Assembly (NCBI GenBank): GCA_029204225.1
Contig: CM055111.1
Location: 25,362,404 to 25,426,403 of the forward strand
DNA: 64,000 nt
Direction: 5' to 3'
Origin: Diphasiastrum complanatum
Taxonomy: Eukaryota; Streptophyta; Lycopodiopsida; Lycopodiales; Lycopodiaceae
Shown here piece by piece: positions 1-9,410 of this stretch. Below the pieces are notes generated by a model. That model was not told the origin of the DNA, did no database searches, and worked only from the letters and a program-made list of their open reading frames with translations. Made by a program: the position numbers and the translations under genes. Each line of letters begins with the position of its first letter. Positions within the stretch are counted from its first letter, which is position 1.

Positions 1-746
1 CCATAAATACATGTAACATCAAGAAGGATGGCAAGATCATTGCTAAAGTTTGGAAGATTGTTCAAGCTAGATGCCTATGTGGATGCTAATATTGTGATGC
101 TAGCTGAGGAGATCAAGCTATCCAACCATATTCTATGGCACAAAAGACTTGCCCACATCAACTCAAAATCCATGGAGGTCATGTGCAAGGAGGAGCTTGC
201 CTTAGAACTTCCAAGATCCTTGGCAAAAGAAGAGAAAGTTTGTGAAGCATGTGCTCTCTCAAAAGGACATAAGAAGCCCTTCTCAAGTTCAATCACAAAG
301 ACAACTCATCAACTTAAGTTGATCCACTCGGATGTACACTTTGCAAGTACAATGTCCAATGGAGGTGCCACCATGTTTTTTACATTCATAGATGACTACT
401 CAAGGTTTTGTTGAGTATTCTTACTTTCATCTAAAGCACAAGTATTTGAAAGCTTTCTTAAGTTCAAAGCATTTGTTGAGAAGCATCTTGATCACAAGAT
501 CAAAACTTTTAGAAGTGATAATGGTGGAGAATATATCTCCAATGCATTTAAAGATCTTTGTGATCAAGAAGGGATTAGAAAAGAATTATCTTGTCCCTAC
601 ACCCCTCAACAAAATGGGGTAGCTGAGAGGAGGAATAGGACATTGTGTGAATGTTCTAAAGCCTTAAGGATTGATGCATGTTCACCAAAATCTTTTTGGG
701 GAGAAGCTCTCACTTGTGCTAACCATTTGATGAATATAGTTCCATG
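1..746 (+). pseudogene. Copia integrase copy 1, broken
   Basis: The translation shows a GAG-pre-integrase zinc-binding region (WHKRLAH followed by CEAC) and the integrase core with the first Asp in IHSDV, the second in RSDNGGEY and a Glu in AERRN. An 8-bp deletion near position 47 shifts the frame at the N-terminal side. A TGG-to-TGA change at about 412-414 (RFC then stop) splits the core. It ends at the tandem junction instead of continuing to RT. Confidence 0.85.
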
Positions 747-794
747 TAGCTAACCATTTGATGAATATAGTTCCATATATATTTTAACAATGGT

Positions 795-1571
795 TTGATT
801 GTGGAGTTCACCACAAATACATGTAACATCAAGAAGGATGGCAAGATCATTGCTAAAGGCATAAGGTTTGGAAGATTGTTCAAGCTAGATGCCTATGTGG
901 ATGCTAATATTGTGATGCTAGCTGAGGAGATCAAGCTATCCAACCATATTCTATGGCACAAAAGACTTGCCCACATCAACTCAAAATCCATGGAGGTCAT
1001 GTGCAAGGAGGAGCTTGCCTTAGGACTTCCAAGATCCTTGGCAAAAGAAGAGAAAGTTTGTGAAGCATGTGCTCTCTCAAAAGGACATAAGAAGCCCTTC
1101 TCAAGTTCAATCACAAAGACAACTCATCAACTTAAGTTGATCCACTCGGATGTACACTTTGCAAGTACAATGTCCAATGGAGGTGCCACCATGTTTTTTA
1201 CATTCATAGATGACTACTCAAGGTTTTGTTGGGTATTCTTACTTTCATCTAAAGCACAAATATTTGAAAGCTTTCTTAAGTCCAAAGCATTTGTTGAGAA
1301 GCATCTTGATCACAAGATCAAAACTTTTAGAAGTGATAATGGTGGAGAATATATCTCCAATGCATTTAAAGATCTTTGTGATCAAGAAGGGATTAGAAAA
1401 GAATTATCTTGTCCCTACACCCCTCAACAAAATGGGGTAGCTGAGAGGAGGAATAGGACATTGTGTGAATGTTCTAAAGCCTTAAGGATTGATGCATGTT
1501 CACCAAAATCTTTTTGGGGAGAAGCTCTCACTTGTGCTAACCATTTGATGAATATAGTTCCATGTAGCTAA
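795..1571 (+). pseudogene. Copia integrase copy 2 (258-aa ORF, closed by tandem junction)
   Basis: This open reading frame of 258 codons carries the His/Cys GAG-pre-integrase motif (residues about 55-93) and a complete D,D35E triad: Asp in IHSDV, Asp in RSDNGGEY and Glu in VAERRN, with 35 residues between the last two. It then reads into the junction and stops at TAA, so it lacks the integrase C-terminal region and any link to RT. The ATG is created by the junction sequence. Of the three copies it is the only one with both an open frame and all three catalytic residues. Whether it is expressed is unknown. Confidence 0.8.
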
Positions 1572-1612
1572 CCATTTGATGAATATAGTTCCATATATAT
1601 TTTGACAATGGT

Positions 1613-2632
1613 TTGATTGTGGAGTTCACCACAAATACATGTAACATCAAGAAGGATGGCAAGATCATTGCTAAAGGCATAAGGTTTGGAAGATTGTTCA
1701 AGCTAGATGCCTATGTAGATGCTAATATTGTGATGCTAGCTGAGGAGATCAAGCTATCCAACCATATTCTATGGCACAAAACACTTGCCCACATCAACTC
1801 AAAATCCATGGAGGTCATGTGCAAGGAGGAGCTTGTCTTAGGACTTCCAAGATCCTTGGCAAAAGAAGAGAAAGTTTGTGAAGCATGTGCTCTCTCAAAA
1901 GGACATAAGAAGTCCTTCTCAAGTTCAATCACAAAGACAACTCATCAACTTAAGTTGATCCACTCGGATGTACACTTTGCAAGTACAATGTCCAATGGAG
2001 GTGCCACCATGTTTGTTACATTCATAGATGACTACTCAAGGTTTTGTTGGGTATTCTTACTTTCATCTAAAGCACAAGTATTTGAAAGCTTTCTTAAGTT
2101 CAAAGCATTTGTTGAAAAGCATCTTCATCACAAGATCAAAACTTATAGAAGTGATAATGGTGGAGAATATATCTCCAATGCATTTAAAGATCTTTGTGAT
2201 CAAGAAGGGATTAAAAAAGAATTATCTTGTCCCTACACCCCTCAACAAAATGGGATAGCCAAGAGGAGGAATAGGACATTGTGTGAATGTTCTAAAGCCT
2301 TAAGGATTGATGCATGTTTACCAAAATCTTTTTCGGGAGAAACTCTCACTTGTGCTAACCATTTGATGAATATAGTTCCATGTAGCTCTATTGAAGGCAA
2401 AACACCATTCGAAGTTTTGTATGGGAAAAAGCCAAATCTCAAGGACTTAAAGGTGTTTGGATGCATTTTTTATGTGCATACACCTTTGGAGACAAGGACC
2501 AAGGAAGATTCATCATCAATCAAAGGTATTATGCTCAGGTATGGCAAAGCAAGCAAGGGATATAAGGTATACATTCCATCAAGGGGAAGCAAGTCGAGGG
2601 TAATCCATCTTCATCCTTTGCACTCATTTTAA
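1613..2632 (+). pseudogene. Copia integrase copy 3, joined to the downstream pol
   Basis: This ORF of 339 codons has the same zinc-binding and core regions as copy 2, then continues into the copia integrase C-terminal region (TPFEVLYGKKPNL, then VFGC). The catalytic Glu that should follow PQQNG is Lys here (IAKRRN, codon aag), so strand transfer by this copy would be abolished. It stops at TAA 2,630-2,632, before the RT domain. This is the copy that was originally collinear with RT. Confidence 0.85.
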
Positions 2633-2639
2633 GTTTTGA

Positions 2640-3475
2640 AGAACCTTCATGTGTAGAAGATGTATTGAGTTCAAAGGAATGGTTTCAAGCTATGATAGAT
2701 GAATATAATGCTTTGATGGAAAATGGCACATGGATCCTTGTTAATAGACCTCTTAAGAATGTGATTGGATGTAAATGGGTTTTTAAGCTAAAACTCAATA
2801 TGGATGGAAATGTAAGCAAACACAAGGCAAGGTTAGTTTCCAAAGGATATGCTCAAGCAAAGGGCATAGATTATGAAGAAACCTTTGCACCCATGGCCAA
2901 GATGGTCACAATAAGGTTACTTCTTGCACTTGCTTCACATTTTCGTTGGATGCTCTTTCAAATGAATGTATCTAATGCATTCTTAAATGGTTATTTGGAA
3001 GAAGACATCTTCATGGAGCAGTCCCAAGGCTTCATCAAGCTTGGGATGGAAGGTAATGTATGTCATCTTCAAATGATCTTATATGGTTTGAAGCAAGCAT
3101 CAAGGTCTTGGAATTGAAGACTTCATGATTTCTTAGTTTCTATTGGATTCACTCAAAGTGAATATGATCCAACTTTGTACATAATGTATGATGTAAACGG
3201 CATTGTAGTTTTATTGTTTTATGTAGATGACATCATCCTTAATGGTGATAACATCGATGGTATTGAGAAAGCCAAAAAAAAATCTATCTCTAGAATTTAA
3301 GATGGTAGATCTTGGTCAACTTCACTTCATATTGGGCGTAGAAGTACTTAGAGGTTCAAATTTCATCTTCATTAGTCAATCTAAGTATGCTCAAAGTTTG
3401 CTCAATATATTCAAGATGCAAGATTGTTTGCAATGTAGAAACACCAATGGAGCAAGATGTGGTGATGAAGCATCT
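2640..3475 (+). pseudogene. Copia reverse transcriptase remnant
   Basis: The remnant begins with the usual copia RT entry (SSKEWFQAMIDEYNAL, then NVIGCKWVFKLK, KARLVSKGYAQ, GIDYEETFAP). It continues through LYGLKQASRSW, where a TGA follows, to FYVDDIILNGDN with the catalytic YVDD intact. A frameshift near 3,290 and another near 3,440 precede the conserved TRPDL segment. The 'NAFLNGYLEEDIFMEQ' block is normal for the family. It is non-functional because of the stop and frameshifts. Confidence 0.9.
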
Positions 3476-3477
3476 TT

Positions 3478-3995
3478 ATGGACATCAGTCTTTATAGGCA
3501 ACTTATAGGCTCCTTAATGTGGATCACCATAACTAGGCCTGATCTATGCTTTAGTGTGTGTAGGCTAAGTCAATATATGCAAGATCCATTAGTAATACAT
3601 TGGAAAAATGCAAAAAGGATCTTGAGATACATCTCGGGTATTCTTGATCATGGAATTCTCTATAGAGGAGATGTCATTGATTTGCATGCCTTTAGTGACA
3701 AAAGGAATAGAAAGTCCACAAGTGCCTATGCAACATTCATTGGTGGAGGAGTAGTTCTTTGGTTGTCAAAGAAACAATAAACTATCTCACTTTTTTCAAC
3801 CGAGGTCGAGTTTAAAGCTCTCACCACTACAACAAAGGAGCTACTATGGATCAAAAGGCTACTTATACAGCTTAAAGTCATGAGTTTAGATGTTGTTCCA
3901 ACTCTCTACAATGACATTTAGTCCAACACCTTGCAACCAATCCAATCTTCCATGCAAGGTCAAAACAGTTTATACAATTTGAGAAGAATTTTATT
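3478..3995 (+). pseudogene. Copia RNase H remnant
   Basis: LYRQLIGSLMW and TRPDL lead into RKSTSAYATFIGGGVVLW and SKKQ, followed by a TAA at 3,778. Homology then continues in the same frame as FSTEVEFKAL and WIKRLL to a degenerate NPIFHARSKQ. Copia similarity stops at about 3,990. No polypurine tract or LTR follows, so the 3' end is truncated at the junction with the H3-like remnant. Confidence 0.85.
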
Positions 3996-4039
3996 TGAAA
4001 ATCATCCGCATAGGCTATGTGTGGAGCTTTAACTATAGT

Positions 4040-4285
4040 TACTGTCCATCTCACATCTCTCGAGAGACTCCTTGTGACCTGTCTGATTGATTTTTGGACG
4101 TGAGCCTTAGAAATCTGAAGATTGTTAGGCCTTCGAATATCCTTCAGCCATGGCGGCTCACGTGGTCTACCCCTTGGCCTTGGGGGAGGTGGAGGTGGGT
4201 GTTGTAGTGATGGATTTCTCTGGCGGCCTGCATGTAGTGGGACACCGTCGGTATGAATCCGAGCAGTTTGCTTTGTTCGAGCCAT
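4040..4285 (-). pseudogene. Histone H3/CENH3-like N-terminal half, probable retrocopy
   Basis: Reading from an ATG at 4,285 the protein begins MARTKQTAR, identical to the histone H3 tail, then IHTDGVP against the H3 KSTGGKAP. After a proline- and arginine-rich stretch it has RPREPPWLKDIRRP, aligning with the H3 segment RPGTVALREIRR. The next 28 residues align without gaps with the H3 alpha-N/alpha-1 region (shared L, I, K, Q, R, D, R) and end in RWT, the loop-1 signature typical of plant CENH3 rather than canonical RFQ. Similarity is lost at about 4,040, near where copia A homology ends. Plant CENH3 genes have introns and none is seen here, which suggests a retroposed or captured copy. The tail match is clear. 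The rest is my visual alignment and could be overcalled. Confidence 0.55.
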
Positions 4286-4354
4286 GCTGAGTCCCAATAT
4301 CAGATCGGTGCACATGTGTAGAGAGCAAAAGTGAGGGTGTAGAACAGCTTCGTG

Positions 4355-4545
4355 TTTTGTGAATTTTTCGCGACACTTGTCTCTTCACGACATTTTCGTC
4401 TTTCACGAATTGTTCATGACAGATGACAACTTTGAGCTTGAAGAAAAAATTCAAAATATTTCGCGAATTGTTCGCGACAGGTGAGCTTGGAGAAAAATCC
4501 AGAAGATTTCGCAAATTGCTCACAACAATTTCGCGACATCTGAGG
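4355..4545. repeat. Imperfect TTCGCGAA / GTTCGCGAC repeats
   Basis: About four imperfect repeats of a 20-bp module of the form tttcgcgaattgttcgcgac occur near 4,363, 4,400, 4,459 and 4,507, separated by AT-rich spacers. Each is partly palindromic around TCGCGA. They lie directly upstream of the H3-like ATG and downstream of the copia B RNase H, and belong to neither. Function unknown. Confidence 0.6.
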
Positions 4546-4576
4546 TATGATACTTGATAGCTATGTGCTTTGTTTT

Positions 4577-4948
4577 TTAGTGAAATACAAGATCTTTCGT
4601 AAGATAGATTGCTAAAGTGCTATCCATTAACAATACATAAGGTTCAGAAATAGATTCATCAAATCCTTCCAACATTTGTTTGATCCAGATCAGTTCGTTT
4701 GTCATCTTGGTTGCTGCTACATATTCCGCTTCACAAGAAGATTGAGCTACTATTGTTTGCTTCTTGCGTATCCAAAGTATGGCTGCGCCAGATGCTAGAG
4801 TACAACCTCCTGAAATACTTTTGCTATCATCCTTCATGGATGCCCAGCTAGATTCGATGTGAAATCCAACTTCCTTCAAATAACACAGTCCATAGTCTTT
4901 TGTTTCATGGAGATATTGTAGTACTCTCTTTGCTAACTTCCAAAGCAA
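4577..4948 (-). pseudogene. Copia B RNase H
   Basis: AKRVLQYLHETKDYGLCY, then SISGGCTLASGAAILW, RKKQTIVAQSSCEAEYVAA and ELIWIKQML are the copia RNase H blocks. LTKDLVFH is followed by a TGA, and the family's terminal KTKHIAIKYH block is read beyond it. The usual copia SKKQ is RKKQ here. Several acidic active-site positions (for example the expected DAD before the STSG-like block) are replaced, so activity is unlikely. Confidence 0.85.
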
Positions 4949-4949
4949 A

Positions 4950-6038
4950 CATCCTAGGTTCTAATTATATTGGCTCAGCCTATATACTGCAAATGCTTGA
5001 TCAGGTCTGGTATTGTCTGCTAGATATAACAATGATCCAATCAGCCTATGATAGGGTGTTTTGGCCATTTGTTCCTCTTCCTCGAGAGTCTACAAAAAAT
5101 CTGTCTTGCTCAATATTGTTCCAGATATCATATACACGCATTTGCATTCGCGCATGTTGAAGTCTTCAATGATCTTTTGAGTGTACTTTTGTTGGTAACG
5201 ATACAACTTATCACCTTTAAAGTCTCTCACAGTCTGCAAGCCTTGATAGATTTTAACTTCTCCTAGGTCAGCGATCTCAAATATTTCAGAAATGTCTGTT
5301 TTGACATCTGAATTTAGCTTACCTCTTCTTGAGGAGATAAGCGTGTCATCAACATAGACAGCTAGAATAATTATTTCATTTTGGACATGCTTGATAGAGA
5401 CATTTGATTCAACAAATAGAGATTTGAAGCCTAAGGAATGTAGTGCTTCGTCCTTCTTTCTATACCATTGTCTGGCTGCTTGTTTCAGACCTTAAATGCT
5501 TTTATTCATGTGACATCCATATTTTGGATATTCTTGGTTTACAAAACCAAGTGGTTGGTCCATGAATAAGTCTTCTTCCAATTCTATGTACAAGAAAGCA
5601 CTCTTCTCATCCACAATATGGATTTTCAGATCATAAGCCACTGCATACGCGAATAACAAGCGAATTGATGCATGTTTGACTACTGGTGAGAAAGTATCAG
5701 TGTAGTCGATTCCATACTTCTGTAAAAAATCCTTTAGCAACTAACCTTGCTTTGTATCTGATGTTTTTTTCATCAGGACCTATTTTGACCTTGTAGATCT
5801 ACTTGCATTTTACTGGCTTTCAGCCATTAGGTATTGGTGCAAGTGTCCATACATTGTTCTTATACATGGATGACATTTGGTACTCTATTGCTTGAATCCA
5901 GCGATCTTTATCTAGTCCATCAACAGCCTCCTCGAATGTTTGAGGTTCGTCAGAGAAACCACAAAATTTGATGGTTGTATTAAAAACATCCTGACCACAC
6001 CTTTCTGGTGGTTTTCGTTGTTTGTCAGATCTTCTCAC
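4950..6038 (-). pseudogene. Copia B reverse transcriptase, fragmented
   Basis: The minus-strand pieces are TFEEAVDGLDKDRWIQAI (near 5,930), then YGIDYTDTFSPVVKHASIRLL and EDLFMDQPLGF (5,540-5,720). These are followed by LKQAARQWYRKKD and AVYVDDTLIS with an intact YVDD (about 5,342-5,362), then IADLG and RLIGSLLYL up to the RNase H. At least three frameshifts or stops separate the pieces. Confidence 0.85.
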
Positions 6039-6125
6039 AGGTGGTTTCGAGTTCGATTCTGCAAGTTTTGAGTTTGATTCTGCAGATTTCGAGTTCGATT
6101 CTGCAGGTTTCGAGTTTGATTCTGA
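6035..6125 (-). repeat. 21-bp minisatellite in copia B linker
   Basis: About four copies of a 21-bp unit (gtttcgagttcgattctgca plus one base) lie between the integrase C-terminal region and RT. In frame they give a repeated QNRTRNL-like peptide. The position is the normally variable copia linker, so this is probably neutral expansion. Confidence 0.75.
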
Positions 6126-6191
6126 TTTGACCTTGTATATTGGAATTTGAACTGGTGATTCGAGTCTGTTAGGTACTCGATCTTGACCTCC

Positions 6192-6675
6192 CTATAAATC
6201 TGGTAATTCTCTTTCATCTTCTGCTTGTTTTACTTCTGTCGTGGTTGGTAGCTCATAATAGTTTTTGAGAATTTCATAGCCGACTAAATCACTATCTGCT
6301 ATGTACTTCGACTCATCAAATTTAACATCTCGAAGAACTCTTATCTTGCCAGTTTCGGGTACATGACACGATAATATGACGAATGTAACTTCAATCCTAA
6401 CCAAAAAGCCTTGTTCTTTCTTTTCATCGAGTTTCTTTCTTAGCTTAACTGGTATGTGCATATACATTGCGCATCCAAATGTCCAAACATGTGTTAGATT
6501 TGGCTTTGACTTCCACCATATCTCATGAGGAGTTTTACCAGTATTCGAGATTCCAGAATACGATTCTGAAGATAATTTGATGTAGCCATTGCTTCTGCCC
6601 ACAACTGTTTTGGTGCTTTTGCATGAGCCCTCATACACCTTGAAAAATGTGAGGTGGCTCCCAAATCAAGTACTA
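6192..6675 (-). pseudogene. Copia B protease scar fused to integrase C-terminal region
   Basis: Minus strand: VVLDLGATSHFS is a decayed retropepsin motif (DSGATSHF in intact copies). It runs straight into KAPKQLWAEAMATSNYLQNR, normally about 400 residues further on, then TPHEIWWKSKPNLTHVWTFGC. A deletion therefore removed the GAG-pre-integrase region and the D,D35E core. The downstream part ends in an acidic stretch before the linker. Confidence 0.8.
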
Positions 6676-6829
6676 CTTCTCGAATTGAATTTGTTGAACA
6701 GCATAGATTAGCACTAACATAGGCTGTTGAGTTCCTTGTTGCCCTATCTTCTGCTGCTCTAGAGCATTCTGATTTGTCTTCGACATAGTTTGAACCTGAA
6801 GGTTCGCTTCGATTTTGGTCCTTTTTGTT

Positions 6830-7183
6830 TTTGGGATTCTAATAATAGTCTACTGCTGCATGACCTCATTTATGACAATGAATGCATTCAATCTTTGGAT
6901 TTAACCAACACTTATCTTCTGTGTGACCTGACCTTCTGCATCCGTTGCAAATCTTCTTATCACCAGAATTTTTTTGTTGTTTTCCAAAATGTTGCTCATT
7001 TGTCTCAGACTCATTCTTTTTAGACGACTCTCTCGGGCTCGAAGAAAATAACTAAGCTGTTTTTCCTTTGAAATCACTAGAATTCTGCAAGGAAACAAAC
7101 AGGTCTTTTATCTTTTGTTTGAATGTGTTCAGGTCTTTGTCGTCCCACTGTAGGTAAGTTAATTGGTCTTCCACAAATTGCCA
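6830..7183 (-). pseudogene. Copia B gag C-terminus, two zinc knuckles
   Basis: The minus-strand reading gives NTFKQKIKDLFVSLQN, then a Ser/Lys-rich linker and two CCHC knuckles. The first is intact (CNGCRRSGHTEDKC). The second is CIHCHK-stop-GHAAVDYY, with a TGA inside and the last Cys lost. This is a second gag-type zinc-finger region downstream of the protease of copia C, which proves that two elements are joined here. Confidence 0.75.
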
Positions 7184-7184
7184 C

Positions 7185-7478
7185 TCATTCTACTGAAAGC
7201 AATAACTTTCCTAGATTTGTCAAAAATAGTGCAATCATGTTTATCAAATTCGACCCAGATTTAGAATTTTGAAGAACATTGGACAAAAATATTACATCAC
7301 CTTTCTGGAATTCGACGTTGACTGTTCCTACACCCTTGATAGTATGAGTCAAGTTGTCTGTATGATGGGTGTATGACTTGTAGTCATGGAACCAGTGTCG
7401 ATGGTGAGTCATGTACTGTGATGCACCTGAATCCAAATACCAAGAATCAATATCTTGTTGTTCTTCGACTTTGGTCAA
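7185..7478 (-). pseudogene. Copia C retropepsin
   Basis: DSWYLDSGASQYMTHHRHWF carries the catalytic DSGA of copia aspartic protease. It is followed by the GVGTVNVEF flap-side block and SNVLQNSKSGSNLI, equivalent to the family's DVLYVPKLKSNLIS. The reading becomes unrelated beyond that point and meets copia B at about 7,183. Protease sequence is retained but the polyprotein is truncated. Confidence 0.85.
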
Positions 7479-7550
7479 GAAGGCAGTTTCATCTTCCTCC
7501 TATTGCTGGATTGAGTGACTAGTAAAAGGAGCATTTGCTTGTTGTAGGAA

Positions 7551-8400
7551 CTACTGCTTCCTTTCGTTGTTGTATTGCAGCATTCTGCAATCCTTGATAA
7601 GGTGACCAGTCCTCTTACAGTACTTACAGAATAGATTATGTCTTAGCTGGAAGGATGAAGACTCTGAAGTTGATGGTGTGTTTGATACAAGTCGTTGCAT
7701 GTTGCTTTTGTTGTTAAGATAGTCTGACTGTGTAGACCTCTTGGATCTAAACTTCTGATTTTTTAAATACAGAGCTTGAGGATCTGATCCTGAGCCTGAG
7801 GAGGATGCTGATCTTCTGATCTCCTCTTGTAGGAGCAGCGAAATTATTGTTGATAGAGTAAGGTGCTCTTGGGTAGAAATTGCCATTACCCAATTTTTGT
7901 AGGCTTCAGGTAGACTCGATAATAGAGCCATGAGTGCATCGAAATCTTCTATGACTGAGCCCATTGCAGTCATCTACTCCATAAGATTTTTGAAGGTGTT
8001 GAGGTGGCTCAAAACACTATTTGCATTAGACATTTTGAGGGTTAAAAATTTCTTCCTCGGATGAAGCTTGGATGTAACATCTCTGATGTCATAGAGAGTT
8101 GTTAGGATGTCCCATGCATCCTTAGCAGTCTGAACAGCATGTATGTAACTGATCTGAGTATCCTTGATGTTGAAGGTGATCATGGCAAATGCTTTGCCAT
8201 CTCTCAGTCTCCACTTGGTGATGATGGCTGCATCACCTTCTGGTTTGAGCTCTGTGCCATCAACGATGTCCCACAGTTCTTTGGCTAGAAGTATAACTTT
8301 CATCTTGAATTTCCAAAGATGGTAGTTATCTCCATCGAGTTTGTCAACTAGATGATGGATCCATTCTGGTTGAACGAGATCGTTGGTTAGAAACAACGAT
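7551..8400 (-). pseudogene. Copia C gag
   Basis: LDGDNYHLWKFKMKVIL (start of the UBN2-type gag domain), AKDAWDILTTLYD and SVLSHLNTFKNLME, then a stop at the 7,974 boundary. The same frame continues as FDALMALLSSLPEAYKNWV and LLQEEIRR, and ends with the knuckle CKYCKRTGHLIKDC (CX2CX4HX4C). A single TAG at about 7,974-7,976 interrupts it. The likely N-terminus is near the WIHHLVDKLDG segment at about 8,365. Confidence 0.85.
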
Positions 8401-8495
8401 TGTCGGAATACTGTTGGCTGCGCATTTGCTAGAAGACGTTTTGATAGAAACAAGACTAATAATCTACAATAGAAATACAAATTACTGAAATGTCC

Positions 8496-8507
8496 GCTCT
8501 GATACCA
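8496..8507 (-). other. Primer-binding site, initiator tRNA-Met type
   Basis: The minus strand reads TGGTATCAGAGC, the classic plant copia PBS complementary to the 3' end of initiator tRNA-Met. It directly abuts an LTR terminus: the LTR ends in CA on the minus strand, immediately before the PBS. Confidence 0.93.
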
Positions 8508-8900
8508 TGTCGTTGAACCGTGGGTGTGAGTGGCAGCGGAAGCTCGAGGCTTTGAACGTAGTGTGTAGGAACGGAAACGCAACAGTTAGCAGCAGAAATA
8601 TTCAAGTAGAAGAATTCATACAAATTGCCCAAATGAACAACGGGGTAGTGAGACAAAAATTGCACTCTTATTAATATCAACAGTGAGTACAATTGCTTGA
8701 ACTAATAACTTCAGTTTGCTGAGCGTGATAATGCTGGCTACATATAACACTGATTCAAAAAGAAATTCAATTAACACTTACATAGCTTGATTCAGCTAAT
8801 ATATATATTTACAAATATCCAGAGAAAAATATCTTATGCCTTAACTGCCATTTACTCCAGTTTTGCATCTATACAAAGTTGGTAACCGCCCTTAGGATAT
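8508..8900 (-). mobile_element. 5' LTR of copia C (outer boundary uncertain)
   Basis: The LTR begins at the PBS and reads upward. The inner terminus on the plus strand is tgtcgttgaacc (CA end on the minus strand). A TATA-like run (TAAATATATATATTAGC on the minus strand, about 8,793-8,813) could be its promoter. I could not fix the outer end because the partner LTR is missing. Confidence 0.6.
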
Positions 8901-8984
8901 TTGTTTCTCCAGCTATTTTAGGGTTGATGATAAGTTGGCGACGTCGGTCTGCCAATGTAGCAAAAACACGAAAAATACAAAAAA

Positions 8985-9410
8985 CCTGAAGGTGCCCTTA
9001 GACTGAAGGTATGCAAATCCTGAAGGTGCCCTTAGACTTAAGGTATGTAAATCACGAAGGCGCCCTTAGACTGAAGACAGCGAAGAAGGTGAAAAAGCCG
9101 AAAAGGCTGAAAAGTGCCTTAGACTAAAGGCAGCGAAGAAGTCGAAGGTGTCTTAGACTAAAGACAACAAAGAAGAAGAAGGTGCCTTAGACTAAAGCAG
9201 CAAAAAATCCAAAGGTGCCTTAAAATGGTTTCTAAGGCATTCTTGCCACTTTGTCGCTTTTTTTGCGAAGGGGCAAAAAAGGCGAAAAAGACAAAGGTGC
9301 CTTTAAAATGGTTTCTAAGGCATTCTGGCCACTTGGCCACTGTGTCACATTTTTCGCGAAGGTGCAAAAAAGGCTAAGGTGCCTAAAAAATGATTAAGAA
9401 GGAAAAAAAT
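8985..9410. repeat. Degenerate tandem array, 34-bp then about 85-bp units
   Basis: Units beginning gaaggtgcccttagact recur at 8,988, 9,022 and 9,056 (34-bp spacing), then in more divergent form at about 9,109, 9,141, 9,178, 9,211 and 9,293. The last two belong to a longer unit sharing gcctt(t)aaaatggtttctaagg. Short tracts of gcgaaggngcaaaaaaggc are mixed in. It is noncoding and satellite-like. Confidence 0.85.

Larger units (their letters stand above)
1..2380 (+). repeat. Tandem triplication (818-bp period) of integrase segment
   Basis: Three head-to-tail copies start at about 1, 811 and 1,629. Copies 2 and 3 are offset by exactly 818 bp. Copies 1 and 2 are offset by 810 bp because copy 1 lacks eight bases near position 47. 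The two junctions (about 735-790 and 1,553-1,608) are nearly identical and both carry a 27-bp microduplication around 'ctaaccatttgatgaat', so one duplication event was amplified once more. Copies differ at only a few positions, suggesting recent origin. More copies could lie left of the window. Confidence 0.95.
1..3995 (+). mobile_element. Ty1/copia retrotransposon relic A, pol region
   Basis: This is a sense-strand copia pol remnant running integrase, reverse transcriptase, RNase H, the normal copia order. No gag, protease or LTR is visible. Integrase is present three times in tandem, then RT with an intact YVDD box at 3,220-3,231, then RNase H. The reading frame is broken several times: a TGA in copy 1, TAA at the tandem junctions, TGA at about 3,115, and a frameshift near 3,290 in an A-run. 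Copia homology fades at about 3,990, where it abuts an oppositely oriented H3-like remnant. It is dead as an autonomous element. The left end may continue outside the window. Confidence 0.93.
4530..7183 (-). mobile_element. Ty1/copia relic B (gag C-terminus to RNase H)
   Basis: In minus-strand order: gag C-terminal part with two zinc knuckles, a decayed protease motif, integrase C-terminal region, RT, RNase H. The integrase core is deleted between the protease and the integrase C-terminal region. Many frameshifts and stops are present. Homology ends near 4,530 (KTKHIAIKYH), with no 3' LTR or polypurine tract. At 7,183 it is fused to another copia remnant (C) that has its own gag zinc knuckle and protease, so the block is a composite of two elements rather than one. 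Confidence 0.85.
7185..8507 (-). mobile_element. Ty1/copia relic C (PBS, gag, protease)
   Basis: Minus-strand order: primer-binding site at 8,496-8,507, gag with one CCHC knuckle, then protease with DSGASQYMT. The element is cut off at about 7,185, just past the region where GAG-pre-integrase would begin, and fused to relic B. Its 5' LTR lies at 8,508 and above. No matching 3' LTR is seen below 4.5 kb. Confidence 0.85.

Noticed and set aside
4301-4523. 118-aa minus ORF overlapping the H3-like start (4,167-4,523)
   Set aside because: It is in a different frame from MARTKQTAR and has no motif.
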